64,000 bases of DNA. Origin: an uncultured Atopobiaceae bacterium. Its GTDB lineage: Bacteria > Actinomycetota > Coriobacteriia > Coriobacteriales > Atopobiaceae. Below the pieces are notes generated by a model that worked only from the letters and a program-made list of their open reading frames with translations, searched no databases and was not told where the DNA came from. The translations under genes and the position numbers were made by a program. Position 1 is the stretch's first letter. Every line of letters begins with the position of its first letter. The stretch is taken from NCBI GenBank assembly GCA_934792625.1, contig CAKVON010000005.1, positions 1 to 64,000 of the forward strand. Reading direction: 5' to 3'. Shown piece after piece: positions 9,053-18,895 of this stretch.

Positions 9053-10102
9053 CTATTCGAAGACGACGCCGAGCTGGGAGCGGATCTCGTCCATGACCTC
9101 GAGCGACTGCAGGGTCACGCGCTCGGCCTCCTCGACGCCGAGCACCAGCGGCTCCTGGCCGCGGATGCAGCGCACGAAGTCCTCGAGCTCGCTGCGGATG
9201 TTGTTGGGGACGTCGGGCACGTCGATCTTGTGGGCAACGCCCTCGCCCGTACCCCAGGCGCCCGTGATGGGCTTGGGCACCACGAGCGTGACCTCGCGCG
9301 GGTCGGACTCGGTGGTCACGAGCACCGTGCCCTTCTCGCCCTGGATCTCGGAGGGGATGTGGTTGTCGGAAACCTTGCCCCACACGAGGTTGCCGACCAT
9401 GCCGTCGTACTTGAGCAGGGCCTGGCCGGAGACGTCGGTCAGGTGGTAGGGCGAGTCTGCCGGGTAGGCGGGGACCTCGTGCATGACGCCCATCGCGCTG
9501 ACGGCCTCGGGCATGCCGAACAGGGCGACCATGAACTCGACCGTGTAGATGCCGATGTCGGTAAGCGACCCGCCGGCGCGCCTGGGGTCGAAGCACGACG
9601 GGGTCTGGCCGGACTGCAGCAGCTCCCAGCGGCCGGAGAACTTGGAGAAGCGGATCGTGGCCTGGCGCACGGGGCCGATCTTGCCAATCGCGTCGCGCGT
9701 GGCGGCGAAGCCGGGGTCGTGGATGGAGCGCATGGCCTCCATCACCAGGGCGCCGGAGGCGTGGGCCGCCTCGAACACCTCGCGCGTCTCGGCCAGGGTC
9801 GGGCAGAAGGGCTTCTCCAGAAGGACGTGCTTGCCCGCGCGCAGCATGCGGATGGCCTGCTCGCGGTGGAGCGTGTTGGGCGTGGCAATGTAGACGGCGT
9901 CGACCTCGTCGCAGGCCGCAACCGCATCGAGGTCGTCGAAGAACAGGCGGGCGCCGTGCGCCTCGCCGAACTCGCGGGCCTTCTCCATCGTGCGCGAGTA
10001 GCAGGCGACGTACTCGACGTCTTCGGGCAGCTGGGATGCCGCGTCCATGAAGACCTCGGCGATGTGGCTGGTTCCGATGGTCGCAAAGCGGATGGGCTGC
10101 AT
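9053..10102 (-). CDS. Gfo/Idh/MocA-family NAD(P)-dependent oxidoreductase
   Basis: The 349-residue protein opens with a Rossmann dinucleotide site, RFATIGTSHIAEVF (GxxxxA variant). It continues with AVYIATPNTLHREQAI and the family hallmark LEKPFCP (about residue 95, catalytic lysine region). The C-terminal alpha/beta domain contains GGSLTDIGIYTVEF, the usual dimer and substrate segment. Enzymes of this family oxidise or reduce sugars, inositols or bile-pigment-like substrates, and the substrate here cannot be deduced. It stands alone on the minus strand. A copy of the dispersed CTTCTCGG word lies 5 bp beyond its stop at 9041-9048. Confidence 0.9.
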   Translation of the reverse strand: MQPIRFATIGTSHIAEVFMDAASQLPEDVEYVACYSRTMEKAREFGEAHGARLFFDDLDAVAACDEVDAVYIATPNTLHREQAIRMLRAGKHVLLEKPFCPTLAETREVFEAAHASGALVMEAMRSIHDPGFAATRDAIGKIGPVRQATIRFSKFSGRWELLQSGQTPSCFDPRRAGGSLTDIGIYTVEFMVALFGMPEAVSAMGVMHEVPAYPADSPYHLTDVSGQALLKYDGMVGNLVWGKVSDNHIPSEIQGEKGTVLVTTESDPREVTLVVPKPITGAWGTGEGVAHKIDVPDVPNNIRSELEDFVRCIRGQEPLVLGVEEAERVTLQSLEVMDEIRSQLGVVFE

Positions 10103-10262
10103 GGGACTCCCCTTCTCGCGGGCGCGACGCGCGTGCGGTCGCGCTGTGGCTTGTCGAGCAAGATTCTACTACCGAGAAGTACTGGCGGCCTGCGCCCGGG
10201 TTGCTCGCAATTGGGGCGCATCTTGCCGAATGCGAGGACATGACGCGCCAGGCGCGACACGC

Positions 10263-11054
10263 CTAGCGCGCGAAGCCGTCCAACCAGACGCCGACGGAAC
10301 GCGTCATCTCGCGGGAGAAGTCGGAGTTCCACTTGCGCTCGCAGAAGGCGCGCACCCACTCGTCGCCGTCGGTGGCATGGCCCTGCTTGCACGCGAGGGC
10401 GTCTCGCAGCTCGTCGTCGGACGGGTCGCGGTAACGGTCCTCGAACACGACGTCCGACAGGTCGAACCTGCGGGGCTTGGGGCGGGCGAGCTGCTGGTCG
10501 GTGGGGTGCCCGAGCACGAGCATGCAGCAGGGCACGACATGGTCGGGAAGGGACAGGAGCTCGCGGTGCTTCTCGGCACGCTCGAGCACGTCGCCGATGT
10601 AGCAGGAGCCGATGCCCAGGCTCTCGGCCGCGACCACGGCGTTTTGGGCGGCGATCGTGGCGTCGGTCACCGCGAGCATGAGGTCGCCCACACCGGGGTC
10701 GCGCGGGTCGGCGCCGGCCGCGCGAAAGGCGCGCCACCAACGGCGGACGTCGGCGCAAAACACCAGCACGAGAGGCGCCTTGGCAATGAAGGGCTGGTCG
10801 TCGCAGGTGTGGGCAAGCTCGTCCTTCAGGCGTTGGTCGCGCGCGACGACGATCGAGTAGAGCTGCTGGTTGCCCGCGGTGGGCGCCTGGCAGGCCGCCA
10901 GCAGAATCTGCCGCTCGTCCTGCGGGGAGACGGGTTCGTCGGTGTAGGCGCGAACCGAGCGTCGCGACCACAGCTCGCCGATCGTGGGCGTGGCGGGAAG
11001 GTCGCAGGCGGGTGAGGCGATTTCAGGCTGTGGGTGCCCGGACGTGACGGTCAT
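10263..11054 (-). CDS. Nitroreductase-family flavoprotein
   Basis: The 263-residue protein shows the nitroreductase start SRRSVRAYTDEPVS with the FMN-phosphate-binding arginines, then AACQAPTAGNQQLYSIVVARD. A central AAQNAVVAAESLGIGSCYIGD block and LGHPTDQQL near the C-terminal third follow. These FMN enzymes use NAD(P)H to reduce nitro compounds, quinones or enones in the cytoplasm. I chose the ATG at 11054 because ACGAGGAGCGCC precedes it; the frame stays open 126 codons further upstream but that part runs antisense into the divergent ABC gene and has no family similarity. It is divergent from the ABC/FtsX gene. Confidence 0.9.
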   Translation of the reverse strand: MTVTSGHPQPEIASPACDLPATPTIGELWSRRSVRAYTDEPVSPQDERQILLAACQAPTAGNQQLYSIVVARDQRLKDELAHTCDDQPFIAKAPLVLVFCADVRRWWRAFRAAGADPRDPGVGDLMLAVTDATIAAQNAVVAAESLGIGSCYIGDVLERAEKHRELLSLPDHVVPCCMLVLGHPTDQQLARPKPRRFDLSDVVFEDRYRDPSDDELRDALACKQGHATDGDEWVRAFCERKWNSDFSREMTRSVGVWLDGFAR

Positions 11055-11196
11055 GGCGCTCCTCGTTTTGTTGTCGCCGCACCCGCGAACGCGCAAGTTA
11101 ATGACAGAAGTGTCACCTCGCTGCAAGCCGTGCGGCGGTAGACTTTTTGGGTATCCGACTGCAGTTTGGCACAGCCGCGGCGAGAGGCGGGCGCAC

Positions 11197-14100
11197 GTGA
11201 TCGAGGTTAGGGACATCCGCAAGTCATACAGGACGGGCGACTTCGTGCAACGCGCGCTCGACGGGGTCTCGATCGCGTTTCGTGACAACGAGTTCGTCGC
11301 GGTGCTGGGCCCCTCGGGCTCCGGCAAGACGACCTTCCTCAACGTGTTGGGCGGCCTGGACCACGCCGACTCGGGTGACATCCTGGTGAACGGCGTCTCG
11401 ACCAGGCGATATCGTGACGCCGACTGGGACACCTACCGCAACCACCACATCGGCTTCGTGTTCCAGAGCTACAACCTCATCCCCCACCAAAGCGTGCTGT
11501 CCAACGTCGAGCTCGCGCTCACGCTGTCGGGTGTCGACGCGACCGAGCGCCGCGAGCGCGCGGCGGCCGCACTCGCGCGCGTGGGCCTGACCGAGCATGC
11601 CGACAAGCGCCCCGCCCAGCTCTCGGGCGGACAGATGCAGCGCGTGGCCATCGCCCGCGCCCTGGTCAACGACCCCGACATCGTGCTTGCCGACGAGCCC
11701 ACGGGCGCCCTGGACGGCAAGACCGGCGTGCAGATCATGGACCTTCTGCGCGAGGTCGCGAACGACCGCCTGGTCATCATGGTCACGCACAACCCCGAGC
11801 TGGCTGCCGAGTACGCCACGCGCACGGTGCGCCTGGCAGACGGGCGCATAACCGACGACAGCATGCCCTTCTCGCCCGCCGACGCCGTCGCCAGCGACGC
11901 GTCCGCTGCCGAGAAGAACCGCGAGCCCGCCGAACAAACCGCTGGTAAGACGACAAGCATGCCCACACGCGGCGACAGCGCCAAGGGCAAGGCATCGATG
12001 TCGTTTGCCACGGCTCTCGAGCTGTCGTTCAACAACCTCATGACCAAGAAGGGCCGCACCTTCCTCACCGCGTTCGCGGGCTCGATCGGCATCATCGGCA
12101 TCGCGGCGATCCTGGCGCTGTCCAACGGCGTCAACGCCTACATCGAGAAGTCCGAGAAGGACGCGATGTCGTCCTACCCCCTCTCCATCAACCAGTCCTC
12201 GTCCGACTTCATGAGCAGGATGGTCGAGATGGGCACCGGTTCCGGCTCGGGTTCGGGCAAGGCCGCTGACGACGACCCAAAGGGCTCGGACGCGATTCCG
12301 GTGGACACGATGGTCTCGGACATGTTCGCCACCATCAAGAGCAACGACCTGGGCTCCTTCAAGAGCTACCTCGACGCCAACGGCGGCGGCATCAACGAGC
12401 ACGTGAGCGCGATCTCCTACGGCTACGGCATCAGGCCGCACTTCTACAACTCCGACCCGTCCAAGGGGACCGAGGAGCTGGGCTCGCCCATCGGCGAGCA
12501 GCAGGGTTCGGCCGCGAGCGCCTTCTCGAGCCTGGGCATGGGCTCGACCACGAGTTCGTTCCAGGAGCTGGTTGACAACGACGCACTTCTCGACAGCCAA
12601 TACGACGTGCTGGCGGGCCGTTGGCCCGAGGCCTACGACGAGTGCGTGATGGTCCTGGGCCACAACGGCAAGCTGACCGACTACACGCTGTATGCCCTGG
12701 GCCTTCTGGACCAGAGGGAGTTCGACGAGATGGTCGAGTCCGTCTCGCAGGACAAGAAGGTCGAGGCTCCCAAAAACGACGTCAGGCTGACCTACGACGA
12801 CGCGCTGGGGACGAGCTTCACCGTGGTCGAACAGCCAAACCTGTACAAGCGCGCAGAGGGAGGCACCTGGACCGACATGTCGGACGACACCGACTTCATG
12901 GCCGACGCAATCGACAGCGGCATCAAGGTGCGCGTGGTGGGCGTGGTGCGCCCCAACAGCCAGACCTCGTCCAGCCCGCTGGTCGAGGGTATCGCGTACA
13001 CCCCCGAGCTCACGACCAAGCTGATCGAGGACGCCTCAGGCTCCGACATCGCCAGGCAGCAGAGGGCCGACCCCAAGGTCGACGTCTTCACCGGCAAGAC
13101 CTTCGACGAGCTGCAGAAGGGGGCCTCGTCCGCCTTCGACATGGGCTCGATCTTCTCGGTCGACGCCGACGCGCTGCGGCGCGCGTTCTCGTTCGACGCC
13201 TCGCGCCTGCAGGCGAGCGCGCCTGACCTCTCGACGCTTTCGGTCGACCCCACCAAGCTCGGCTTCGACGCGAGCAAGATCGAGCTCGACCCGTCCGCGC
13301 TGTCGGGCGTCATCGGTCAGGACACCATCCTCAAGATGCTTGCGGGGGCGCCCAAGCCCGACCTCGACGGCATGGGCTCGCTTGACGAGAAGGACCGCGC
13401 GGCCGTGCAGGAGCTGCTGACGCAGATTGGGCAGGGCTTTCTGCCCTGGTGGTACGAGAGGCACCCCGGCGAGTCCATCTCGCCCGACACGGACTTCTTG
13501 AAGGACCTGCGGGAATACCTGGAGACCGAGGAGGTTGCCCAGAAGATCGACCAGATCCAAAAGATCTTGGGCGACGCCTTTGGCGACAACGGCGAGGAGC
13601 TGGCTCGCAAGTACCTGGAGGAGCAGCTGGCACCCTACCTCGAGCAGCAGATGTCCGCCCTGGCAAACCAGGCCGCGCAGGTCATGGCCCAACAGCTGTC
13701 CGCCCAGCTCCAGGCGCAGATGTCCGCGGCGGGCGGCGAGCTTGCCACCCAGCTCTCCACGCAGATCGCGCAGGGCATGCAGTCCTCCATGGCGGGGATG
13801 GCGGCCAATCTCCAAGGCGCCTTCTCGGTCGACGCCGATGCGTTCAGGAGCGCCATCCACTTCAACCTGACGCAGGCGGACCTGCAGTCGCTCATGACCA
13901 ACTTCGCGCAGGCCAGCCAGCTCACCTACGACAACAACCTCAAAAAGATCGGCTGCGCCGACCTGGACAAGCCAACGCAGATCAAGATCTACCCCAAGGA
14001 CTTCGACTCCAAGGAGCGCGTGCTCGAGGTGATCGACGGCTACAACGACAAGATGGAGGCGGAGGGCAAGAAGGACCAGACCATCAGCTACTCCGACGTC

Positions 14101-14544
14101 ATGGGATCGCTGCTTTCATCCGTCACGAGCATCGTCAACATGATCAGCGTCGTCCTGATCGCGTTCGTGAGCATCTCCCTGGTGGTGAGCTCGATCATGA
14201 TTGGCATCATCACCTACATCAGCGTGCTCGAGCGCAAGAAGGAGATCGGCATCCTACGTGCGATGGGCGCCTCCAAGCGCAACGTCGCCAACGTCTTCAA
14301 CGCCGAGACGTTCATCGAGGGCCTGATGGCGGGCGTGTTTGCCATCGCCGTGGTCGAGCTCGTGTCGCTGCCGGTGAACGCGGTGGTGCTCTCGACCTAC
14401 GACGTGCCAGACATCATGCAGCTCTCCCCCGTGGCCGCGATCGTGCTCATCCTGATAAGCGTCATGCTGACCGTGGTCGCTGGCATCATCCCCGCGTCCA
14501 AGGCATCCAGGCGCGACCCCGTCGAGGCGCTGCGCAGCGAGTAG
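11197..14544 (+). CDS. ABC transporter ATPase fused to FtsX/MacB-type permease with very large ectodomain
   Basis: This single 1115-residue polypeptide begins with a LolD/MacB-type ATPase: Walker A GPSGSGKT 38-45, Q-loop Q90, signature LSGGQMQR 142-149, Walker B with DEPTG near 161-170, switch H198. A 50-residue Ala/Glu/Lys-rich linker follows, then a first membrane helix (about 288-310). About 670 extracytoplasmic residues come next, and finally the FtsX core of three membrane helices ([22 protein letters not shown] in outline). The ectodomain repeats the phrase FSVDADA-x-R-x-A twice and has Gln/Ala-rich coiled-coil segments. MacB-type transporters act mechanically rather than as classical importers, so export or lipoprotein/peptide handling is likely. 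The start is GTG, with GAGGCG upstream. ATPase and permease are usually separate genes. Confidence 0.88.
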   Translation: MIEVRDIRKSYRTGDFVQRALDGVSIAFRDNEFVAVLGPSGSGKTTFLNVLGGLDHADSGDILVNGVSTRRYRDADWDTYRNHHIGFVFQSYNLIPHQSVLSNVELALTLSGVDATERRERAAAALARVGLTEHADKRPAQLSGGQMQRVAIARALVNDPDIVLADEPTGALDGKTGVQIMDLLREVANDRLVIMVTHNPELAAEYATRTVRLADGRITDDSMPFSPADAVASDASAAEKNREPAEQTAGKTTSMPTRGDSAKGKASMSFATALELSFNNLMTKKGRTFLTAFAGSIGIIGIAAILALSNGVNAYIEKSEKDAMSSYPLSINQSSSDFMSRMVEMGTGSGSGSGKAADDDPKGSDAIPVDTMVSDMFATIKSNDLGSFKSYLDANGGGINEHVSAISYGYGIRPHFYNSDPSKGTEELGSPIGEQQGSAASAFSSLGMGSTTSSFQELVDNDALLDSQYDVLAGRWPEAYDECVMVLGHNGKLTDYTLYALGLLDQREFDEMVESVSQDKKVEAPKNDVRLTYDDALGTSFTVVEQPNLYKRAEGGTWTDMSDDTDFMADAIDSGIKVRVVGVVRPNSQTSSSPLVEGIAYTPELTTKLIEDASGSDIARQQRADPKVDVFTGKTFDELQKGASSAFDMGSIFSVDADALRRAFSFDASRLQASAPDLSTLSVDPTKLGFDASKIELDPSALSGVIGQDTILKMLAGAPKPDLDGMGSLDEKDRAAVQELLTQIGQGFLPWWYERHPGESISPDTDFLKDLREYLETEEVAQKIDQIQKILGDAFGDNGEELARKYLEEQLAPYLEQQMSALANQAAQVMAQQLSAQLQAQMSAAGGELATQLSTQIAQGMQSSMAGMAANLQGAFSVDADAFRSAIHFNLTQADLQSLMTNFAQASQLTYDNNLKKIGCADLDKPTQIKIYPKDFDSKERVLEVIDGYNDKMEAEGKKDQTISYSDVMGSLLSSVTSIVNMISVVLIAFVSISLVVSSIMIGIITYISVLERKKEIGILRAMGASKRNVANVFNAETFIEGLMAGVFAIAVVELVSLPVNAVVLSTYDVPDIMQLSPVAAIVLILISVMLTVVAGIIPASKASRRDPVEALRSE

Positions 14545-14642
14545 CGTCTGGACTCGCCACGGGCCAAGCCCGGCAACGCGCGAGTCCAACTTCACGCGAA
14601 ACCGACGTACTTCTCGCCCGAACCGAAAGGAACCGACGAACC

Positions 14643-15359
14643 ATGTTCAGCTTTCCCAGCAACGTCCGCTTCAGCGAGACCGACGAGGACGGTCGCCTGA
14701 CCACCCTCGCGCTTCTCAACTACTTCCAGGACTGCACGGTGTTTCACAGCGGCACCCTCGGCCTGGGACCCGACAGCGAGCGCGAGTCGGGCAAGGCGTG
14801 GCTGCTGGCCGCCTGGCAGATCGAGATCGAGGACCTTCCCTCGCTGTTCGACCCGATCGTCGTTTCGACCTGGGGCACTGGCGCCAAGGGGAGCTTCGCC
14901 ACGCGCAACTTCACCATGGCGACCCCGGACGGAAGGACGCTGGCCCGCGCCGACTCGCTGTGGTTCCTCTACGACGCCGCCGCCGGACGCCCCGTGCGCC
15001 TGACGCCCGAGGACTGGGCGCCCTACATGGCCGACGACGCCCCGCTGGACATGCCGCCGACGAGCCGCAAGCTCCGTGTCGAGGGTTCCGGCGAGCCCCG
15101 CCCGAGCGTCGCGGTGGCCAAGCACCACCTGGACACCAACCACCACGTGAACAACGCCCAGTACGTCGAGATTGCCCGCGAGACGCTCGATACCCACATC
15201 GACGTGCGGCGCATTCAGGTCCAGTACAAGAAGGCGGCCGTCCTGGGTGACACCATCGTTCCCGTCGTGCATGCCGAGAAGGACGGTGTGGCCGTGAGGC
15301 TCACCGACGGGGCCGACGCCGACTTCGCGATCGTCAAGCTGCTCGGACGCGAGTCCTAG
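14643..15359 (+). CDS. Acyl-ACP thioesterase
   Basis: The 238-residue double-hotdog protein matches the plant/bacterial acyl-ACP thioesterase family: FPSNVRFSETDEDGRLTTLALLNYFQDC at the start in outline, WLLAAWQIEIEDLP, and a second hotdog with HHLDTNHHVNNAQYVEIA carrying the active-site Asp, Asn and His. It releases free fatty acids from acyl carrier protein in the cytoplasm. AAAGGAA lies upstream of the ATG. It follows the ABC gene by 98 bp on the same strand. Its stop codon overlaps the stop of the convergent YolD-like gene. Confidence 0.93.
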   Translation: MFSFPSNVRFSETDEDGRLTTLALLNYFQDCTVFHSGTLGLGPDSERESGKAWLLAAWQIEIEDLPSLFDPIVVSTWGTGAKGSFATRNFTMATPDGRTLARADSLWFLYDAAAGRPVRLTPEDWAPYMADDAPLDMPPTSRKLRVEGSGEPRPSVAVAKHHLDTNHHVNNAQYVEIARETLDTHIDVRRIQVQYKKAAVLGDTIVPVVHAEKDGVAVRLTDGADADFAIVKLLGRES

Positions 15360-15643
15360 GCGCCGCCAAGCGCCGCGTCGGCCCGCGGCACATCGCCCTG
15401 GGGCACGTCGTCGGGCTCGTACGGGCCGCGCACGCCAGAGACGCCGTCACCCTCCAGCGCGGCGAGCTCGGCCTCGCGCTCCTTTTGCCTCAGGGCCTCC
15501 TCGAATCCCTTGAGCGGGTTGAAGGGCTGAAAGATCTTGGCGCGCTCCGACAGTGGCATGCGCTTGCGTCCCGCGGGAATCCGTCCGAGCGAGCTCGCGA
15601 CGGACGCATCACGAGCAACGTCGCGCCTCTCGTCATAGGCCAC
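15356..15643 (-). CDS. YolD-like small protein coupled to Y-family polymerase
   Basis: The 95-residue protein has the YolD-like core: MPLSERAKIFQPFNPLKGF, then EEALRQKEREAEL (about 33-65). In Firmicutes YolD-like proteins are encoded next to UvrX/YqjW-type polymerases; their exact role is unknown. Here the GTG at 15643 overlaps the polymerase stop by 11 bp and has GGAGGG seven bases upstream, so translation is coupled. The N-terminal 30 residues and the acidic C-terminal tail look disordered. A longer frame starting at 15730 lies inside the polymerase gene and is rejected. Confidence 0.75.
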   Translation of the reverse strand: MAYDERRDVARDASVASSLGRIPAGRKRMPLSERAKIFQPFNPLKGFEEALRQKEREAELAALEGDGVSGVRGPYEPDDVPQGDVPRADAALGGA

Positions 15644-16958
15644 TGCGATGCCCTCCGATCTGCTCGTTTCTCTGCCTGGCGGTCGCCTTGGGCAAAAGGT
15701 CCATGCCACGCAGCATGGCGTTGCTGCCAAACTTGCGACGTATCTCGTTCACGGCCCGCAGCCTCGCGTCCTCCTCGGCGGCCTCGCGCGGGTCGTGGAA
15801 GAGGTCCAGCTGGATGTCGTCGTGCTCGGGGTCCACGACGCCCGTGGCCGTGACGCCCAACCGATGCACCATGCGATGGGGGTCGCAGCACGAACGAAAT
15901 GCCTCCGCCGCCGCGGCACGCAGCTCGCGCGAGGACGACGTGGGGAAGCCAAACGAGCGCGAGGCGGTGGCCCCGGGCATTCCGCCTCTACCACGCCATC
16001 CCGCCGCACGCAGCGCGTCCTTCTCGTCGTCGGTGAGGCCATAGCCCACCCATACGTTAAGGCCGCCAGCCGCGCGCCGCGCGTCGGTGAGTCGCAGGGC
16101 AAGCGAGTCGGCCATCTCCTTGGCAACCAGGCAGGCGTCGTCGGGCGTGTAGTCGCAGCCAAAGACCTGGCCGGCGCTGAAGGAGTGGCTGTGCGGCTCG
16201 TAGGCCTTGATGTCCGCCATGGTGACGGGCTCGACGCCCCACGCATGGTCGATCATGATCTCGGCATCGACGCCGAACTCGTCCCAAATGGGCTCGGGCG
16301 GGCTGCAGGCGAGTTGGCCCATGGTATGGATTCCCATGGCAGCCAGGCGTCGCTCGATGCCGGGCCCGATGCGCCAGAAGTCCGTGAGGGGCCTGTGCGT
16401 CCAGAGGGTCTCGCGATAGGTGCGCTCGTCGAGCACGCCAAAGAAGTCGGGGTTGTGCTTTGCCGAGATGTCGAGCGCGACCTTTGCCAGGTAGAGGTTG
16501 GGACCCACGCCGCAGGTGGCGGTGATGCCCGTGGTGTCCAACACGTCGCGGCGGATGCACTCCCCCAGCTCTCGGGCACTCATCCCATACATCCCGAGGT
16601 AGCCCGTCACGTCGAAGAACGCCTCGTCGATCGAGTAGACGTGGATGTCCTCCTTGGCAATCCAGCGCAGGTAGACGGCGTATACCTCGGCGGACTTCTC
16701 GATATAGCGCGCCATGCGAGGTGGAGCCGTCACGTACTCGATGCCCTTGGGGATCTCGAACACGCGGCAACGCCCCGGGACCCCCAACGCCTTCATGTGC
16801 GGCGACACCGCCAGACAGATGGTCTTGTCGGTGCGCGTGACGTCGGCCACCACGAGATTGGTCGAGAAGGGATCGAGACCCCGGTCGACACACTCCACCG
16901 AGGCGTAGAACGACTTGAGGTCTATGCAGAGGTAGGAGCGTTCGGCAGCCCCGCCCAT
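15633..16958 (-). CDS. Y-family DNA polymerase (UvrX/YqjW-type, lesion bypass)
   Basis: The 441-residue protein has the palm motifs YLCIDLKSFYASVE (metal-binding D) and YSIDEAFFDVTGY (catalytic D-E), the finger and palm block GVGPNLYLAKVALD, and a little-finger domain. Near the C-terminus DDIQLDLFHDP contains QLDLF, a beta-clamp binding motif. It should insert nucleotides opposite DNA lesions during SOS. The gene lies 12 bp after the DJ-1-like gene and overlaps the YolD-like gene. A LexA-like box at 17644-17657 precedes the cluster. The ATG at 16958 has only a weak ribosome site, suggesting coupling to the upstream gene. Confidence 0.93.
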   Translation of the reverse strand: MGGAAERSYLCIDLKSFYASVECVDRGLDPFSTNLVVADVTRTDKTICLAVSPHMKALGVPGRCRVFEIPKGIEYVTAPPRMARYIEKSAEVYAVYLRWIAKEDIHVYSIDEAFFDVTGYLGMYGMSARELGECIRRDVLDTTGITATCGVGPNLYLAKVALDISAKHNPDFFGVLDERTYRETLWTHRPLTDFWRIGPGIERRLAAMGIHTMGQLACSPPEPIWDEFGVDAEIMIDHAWGVEPVTMADIKAYEPHSHSFSAGQVFGCDYTPDDACLVAKEMADSLALRLTDARRAAGGLNVWVGYGLTDDEKDALRAAGWRGRGGMPGATASRSFGFPTSSSRELRAAAAEAFRSCCDPHRMVHRLGVTATGVVDPEHDDIQLDLFHDPREAAEEDARLRAVNEIRRKFGSNAMLRGMDLLPKATARQRNEQIGGHRSGL

Positions 16959-16970
16959 ATGCGGCTGGCC

Positions 16971-17555
16971 CTAGCGCAGGTCAACGATCTGGGCGCGCAC
17001 GTGGGCCGCGACGTCCTCGTCGAGCAGCTGCGCGACGATGGCAAGGCCGAAGTCGATTGCGGTGCCCATGCCCTGGCTGGTAACGAGCTTGCCGTCGACG
17101 ACCACGGCGGACTCGGAGTCCACGCGGGCGCCATGGTCGGCAAGCACCTGCTGGAAGCCGGGATAGCTCGTGGCGGCGCGGCCATCCAAAAGGCCGAGCT
17201 CGGCCAGAATCGAGGGCGCCGCGCACACGGCGCAGACGAGACGGCCGTCCGCCGCAGCCTTGCGAAGGGCATCACACAAGGAGTCGCAGGCTCGCAGGTT
17301 GGGGGTGCCGGGGATGCCACCCGGAAGCACCAGCGCGGCATAGTCGTCGAACGAGAAGCCCTCGTCGTGGATGTCGCGGTGGCAGGTCAGGTGCACCTCG
17401 TGCGACGAGGTGACCTCGCGGGAGCCGGAAATCGAGACCATGTCGCACGGGATGCCTGCACGAAACAGCAGGTCGACCACGGCAAGGCCCTCGACCTCCT
17501 CCAGACCGTCCGCAAAGAACACCGCCACGCGGCTGTCGCATGCCTTCTTGAACAT
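16971..17555 (-). CDS. DJ-1/PfpI-family protein
   Basis: The 194-residue protein has the ThiJ/DJ-1 fold signature: VAVFFADGLEEVEGLAVVD with the acidic partner near E20, LVLPGGIPGTPNL, and the nucleophile elbow CAVCAAPSIL with C111. DJ-1 relatives are variously glyoxalases, deglycases, chaperones or redox sensors, and this one cannot be assigned further. It is the first gene of a minus-strand trio with the Y-family polymerase and YolD-like protein. The SOS-type box upstream suggests that the DJ-1 protein is damage-inducible here (inference). The start has GGGGACCC upstream. Confidence 0.9.
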   Translation of the reverse strand: MFKKACDSRVAVFFADGLEEVEGLAVVDLLFRAGIPCDMVSISGSREVTSSHEVHLTCHRDIHDEGFSFDDYAALVLPGGIPGTPNLRACDSLCDALRKAAADGRLVCAVCAAPSILAELGLLDGRAATSYPGFQQVLADHGARVDSESAVVVDGKLVTSQGMGTAIDFGLAIVAQLLDEDVAAHVRAQIVDLR

Positions 17556-17643
17556 GGGTCCCCCTCCCCGCCCGCATCGCGGGCACGTCGTTTATAAACC
17601 CCATGATAGGCGACGCACGGGCGTCCGGCGTGCCGTACGACAA

Positions 17644-17657
17644 CGAACACGTGTTCT
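17644..17657 (-). promoter_or_regulatory. Predicted LexA (SOS) box upstream of DJ-1 - polY - yolD
   Basis: CGAACACGTGTTCT contains the perfect palindrome GAAC-ACGT-GTTC and matches the Gram-positive LexA consensus CGAACRNRYGTTYC at 13 of 14 positions. It lies 89 bp upstream of the DJ-1-like start, consistent with SOS control of a cluster that encodes a lesion-bypass polymerase. Confidence 0.65.
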
Positions 17658-17723
17658 ACATGCACCAAGACAATGTCCTTCTCGGTAGAGAAGAACCTGG
17701 GACCGTAGGCGTGCGTCGGGGAG

Positions 17724-18596
17724 CTATCGGATTTCGCGGCCCGTGCGGAAGCGCTCGATCATGTCGTAGGTGAGCGTTCGGGTGTTGGGCGGCTGGGCGA
17801 CCTCGGAGCGGTCGACCCAACGCGCCACCGACAGCTCCTCGTGGTCGAAGCGGCGAATCTCGGTCGGGCCCTCGACGTCGCAGAAGTAACCCAGCAGCAG
17901 GTCACCGTCCATGCCCCACGGCTGGCTGCCCGCATAACGGATGTTGGTGGCACAAAGCCCGACCTCCTCGGCGACCTCGCGGCGGACGGTGTCCTCGGGG
18001 GTCTCGCCGATCTCGATGAAGCCCGCCAAAAGCGCCACGTCCTTGTAGTCGCGACCGGCGTAGCGGCTCATGACGATGCGGTCGGCTCCGTCGGTCAGCC
18101 CGATGATCACCGCTGGCGAAATCCTGGGGAAGGCGAGGTTTCCGCAGCTCGGGCAGCGCATGGCACGCTCGGGGCCAAAGGGCTCCATGGCGTGGCCGCA
18201 GCACCCGCAGAAGCGGTTGGTGCGATACCAGTTGAACAGGTGCAAGCCCGTGATGCCCGCGAAGCTCATCCATTGCGGGCAGGCGTCGCGGAAGCGCGAG
18301 ACGCCGACCCACTCGTATCCCGCGACCTCGGGCACGCCACCATCGAAGGCGCCCTCGCCCCACCACAGGTGGAAGGAGGTGCCGTCGATGCCAATCAGGC
18401 GCATCGTGTCGCAACCCCACGCAAGGTCGTGGCCGACGGCGGACGCGAAGTCGGCGGCCGAGGGATAGGCGATCTGACCGTCAGACACGCGCGCGAGGAC
18501 CTCGCGGCCACGAAAGGCCAGCACGAGGTCGTCGGGACTCGGGTCGTCGTGGTTGTAGTCGTGCTCGTAGGCGTGCGGAGCGATGTCCTGGATCAC
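17724..18596 (-). CDS. NADH pyrophosphatase (NudC-like Nudix hydrolase)
   Basis: The 290-residue protein has a zinc ribbon CGCCG...CPSCG (about 126-148), then the Nudix box GFIEIGE-x5-REVAEEVG, and shortly after it SQPWGMDGDLLLGYF, the SQPW signature of NudC-type NAD(H) pyrophosphatases. These enzymes cleave NAD(H) to NMN(H) plus AMP, and some remove NAD caps from RNA. I chose the GTG at 18596 because GGGGGAG lies seven bases upstream; the frame continues upstream without a family match. It is transcribed alone and divergently from the EamA gene across a 299-bp AT-containing gap. Confidence 0.9.
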   Translation of the reverse strand: MIQDIAPHAYEHDYNHDDPSPDDLVLAFRGREVLARVSDGQIAYPSAADFASAVGHDLAWGCDTMRLIGIDGTSFHLWWGEGAFDGGVPEVAGYEWVGVSRFRDACPQWMSFAGITGLHLFNWYRTNRFCGCCGHAMEPFGPERAMRCPSCGNLAFPRISPAVIIGLTDGADRIVMSRYAGRDYKDVALLAGFIEIGETPEDTVRREVAEEVGLCATNIRYAGSQPWGMDGDLLLGYFCDVEGPTEIRRFDHEELSVARWVDRSEVAQPPNTRTLTYDMIERFRTGREIR

Positions 18597-18895
18597 GGTT
18601 CTTCTCCCCCGATGGATGACGTCGTTCGTCGATTTTTCCTTGCGTAATGATATTGCGCACGCTTGGCGCGGTGGCCGACGTTCGCCCAACACCGCACGTT
18701 CTTGAGAAAAAATGACGCATCGATTAAACAAGCCGCAGCTAGATAGTGGTGGAACAAATCCACACACCCCTTTGCCACCACCTTTTGCCTTGAAGGTGGC
18801 GTGCCCACGGCTCCACAATGGGCGGGTGTGGCGCTGCGAACACGCACGCGTCCACGCGGATGCACATACGACGCATGGCGAGAAGGGCTGAGGGC

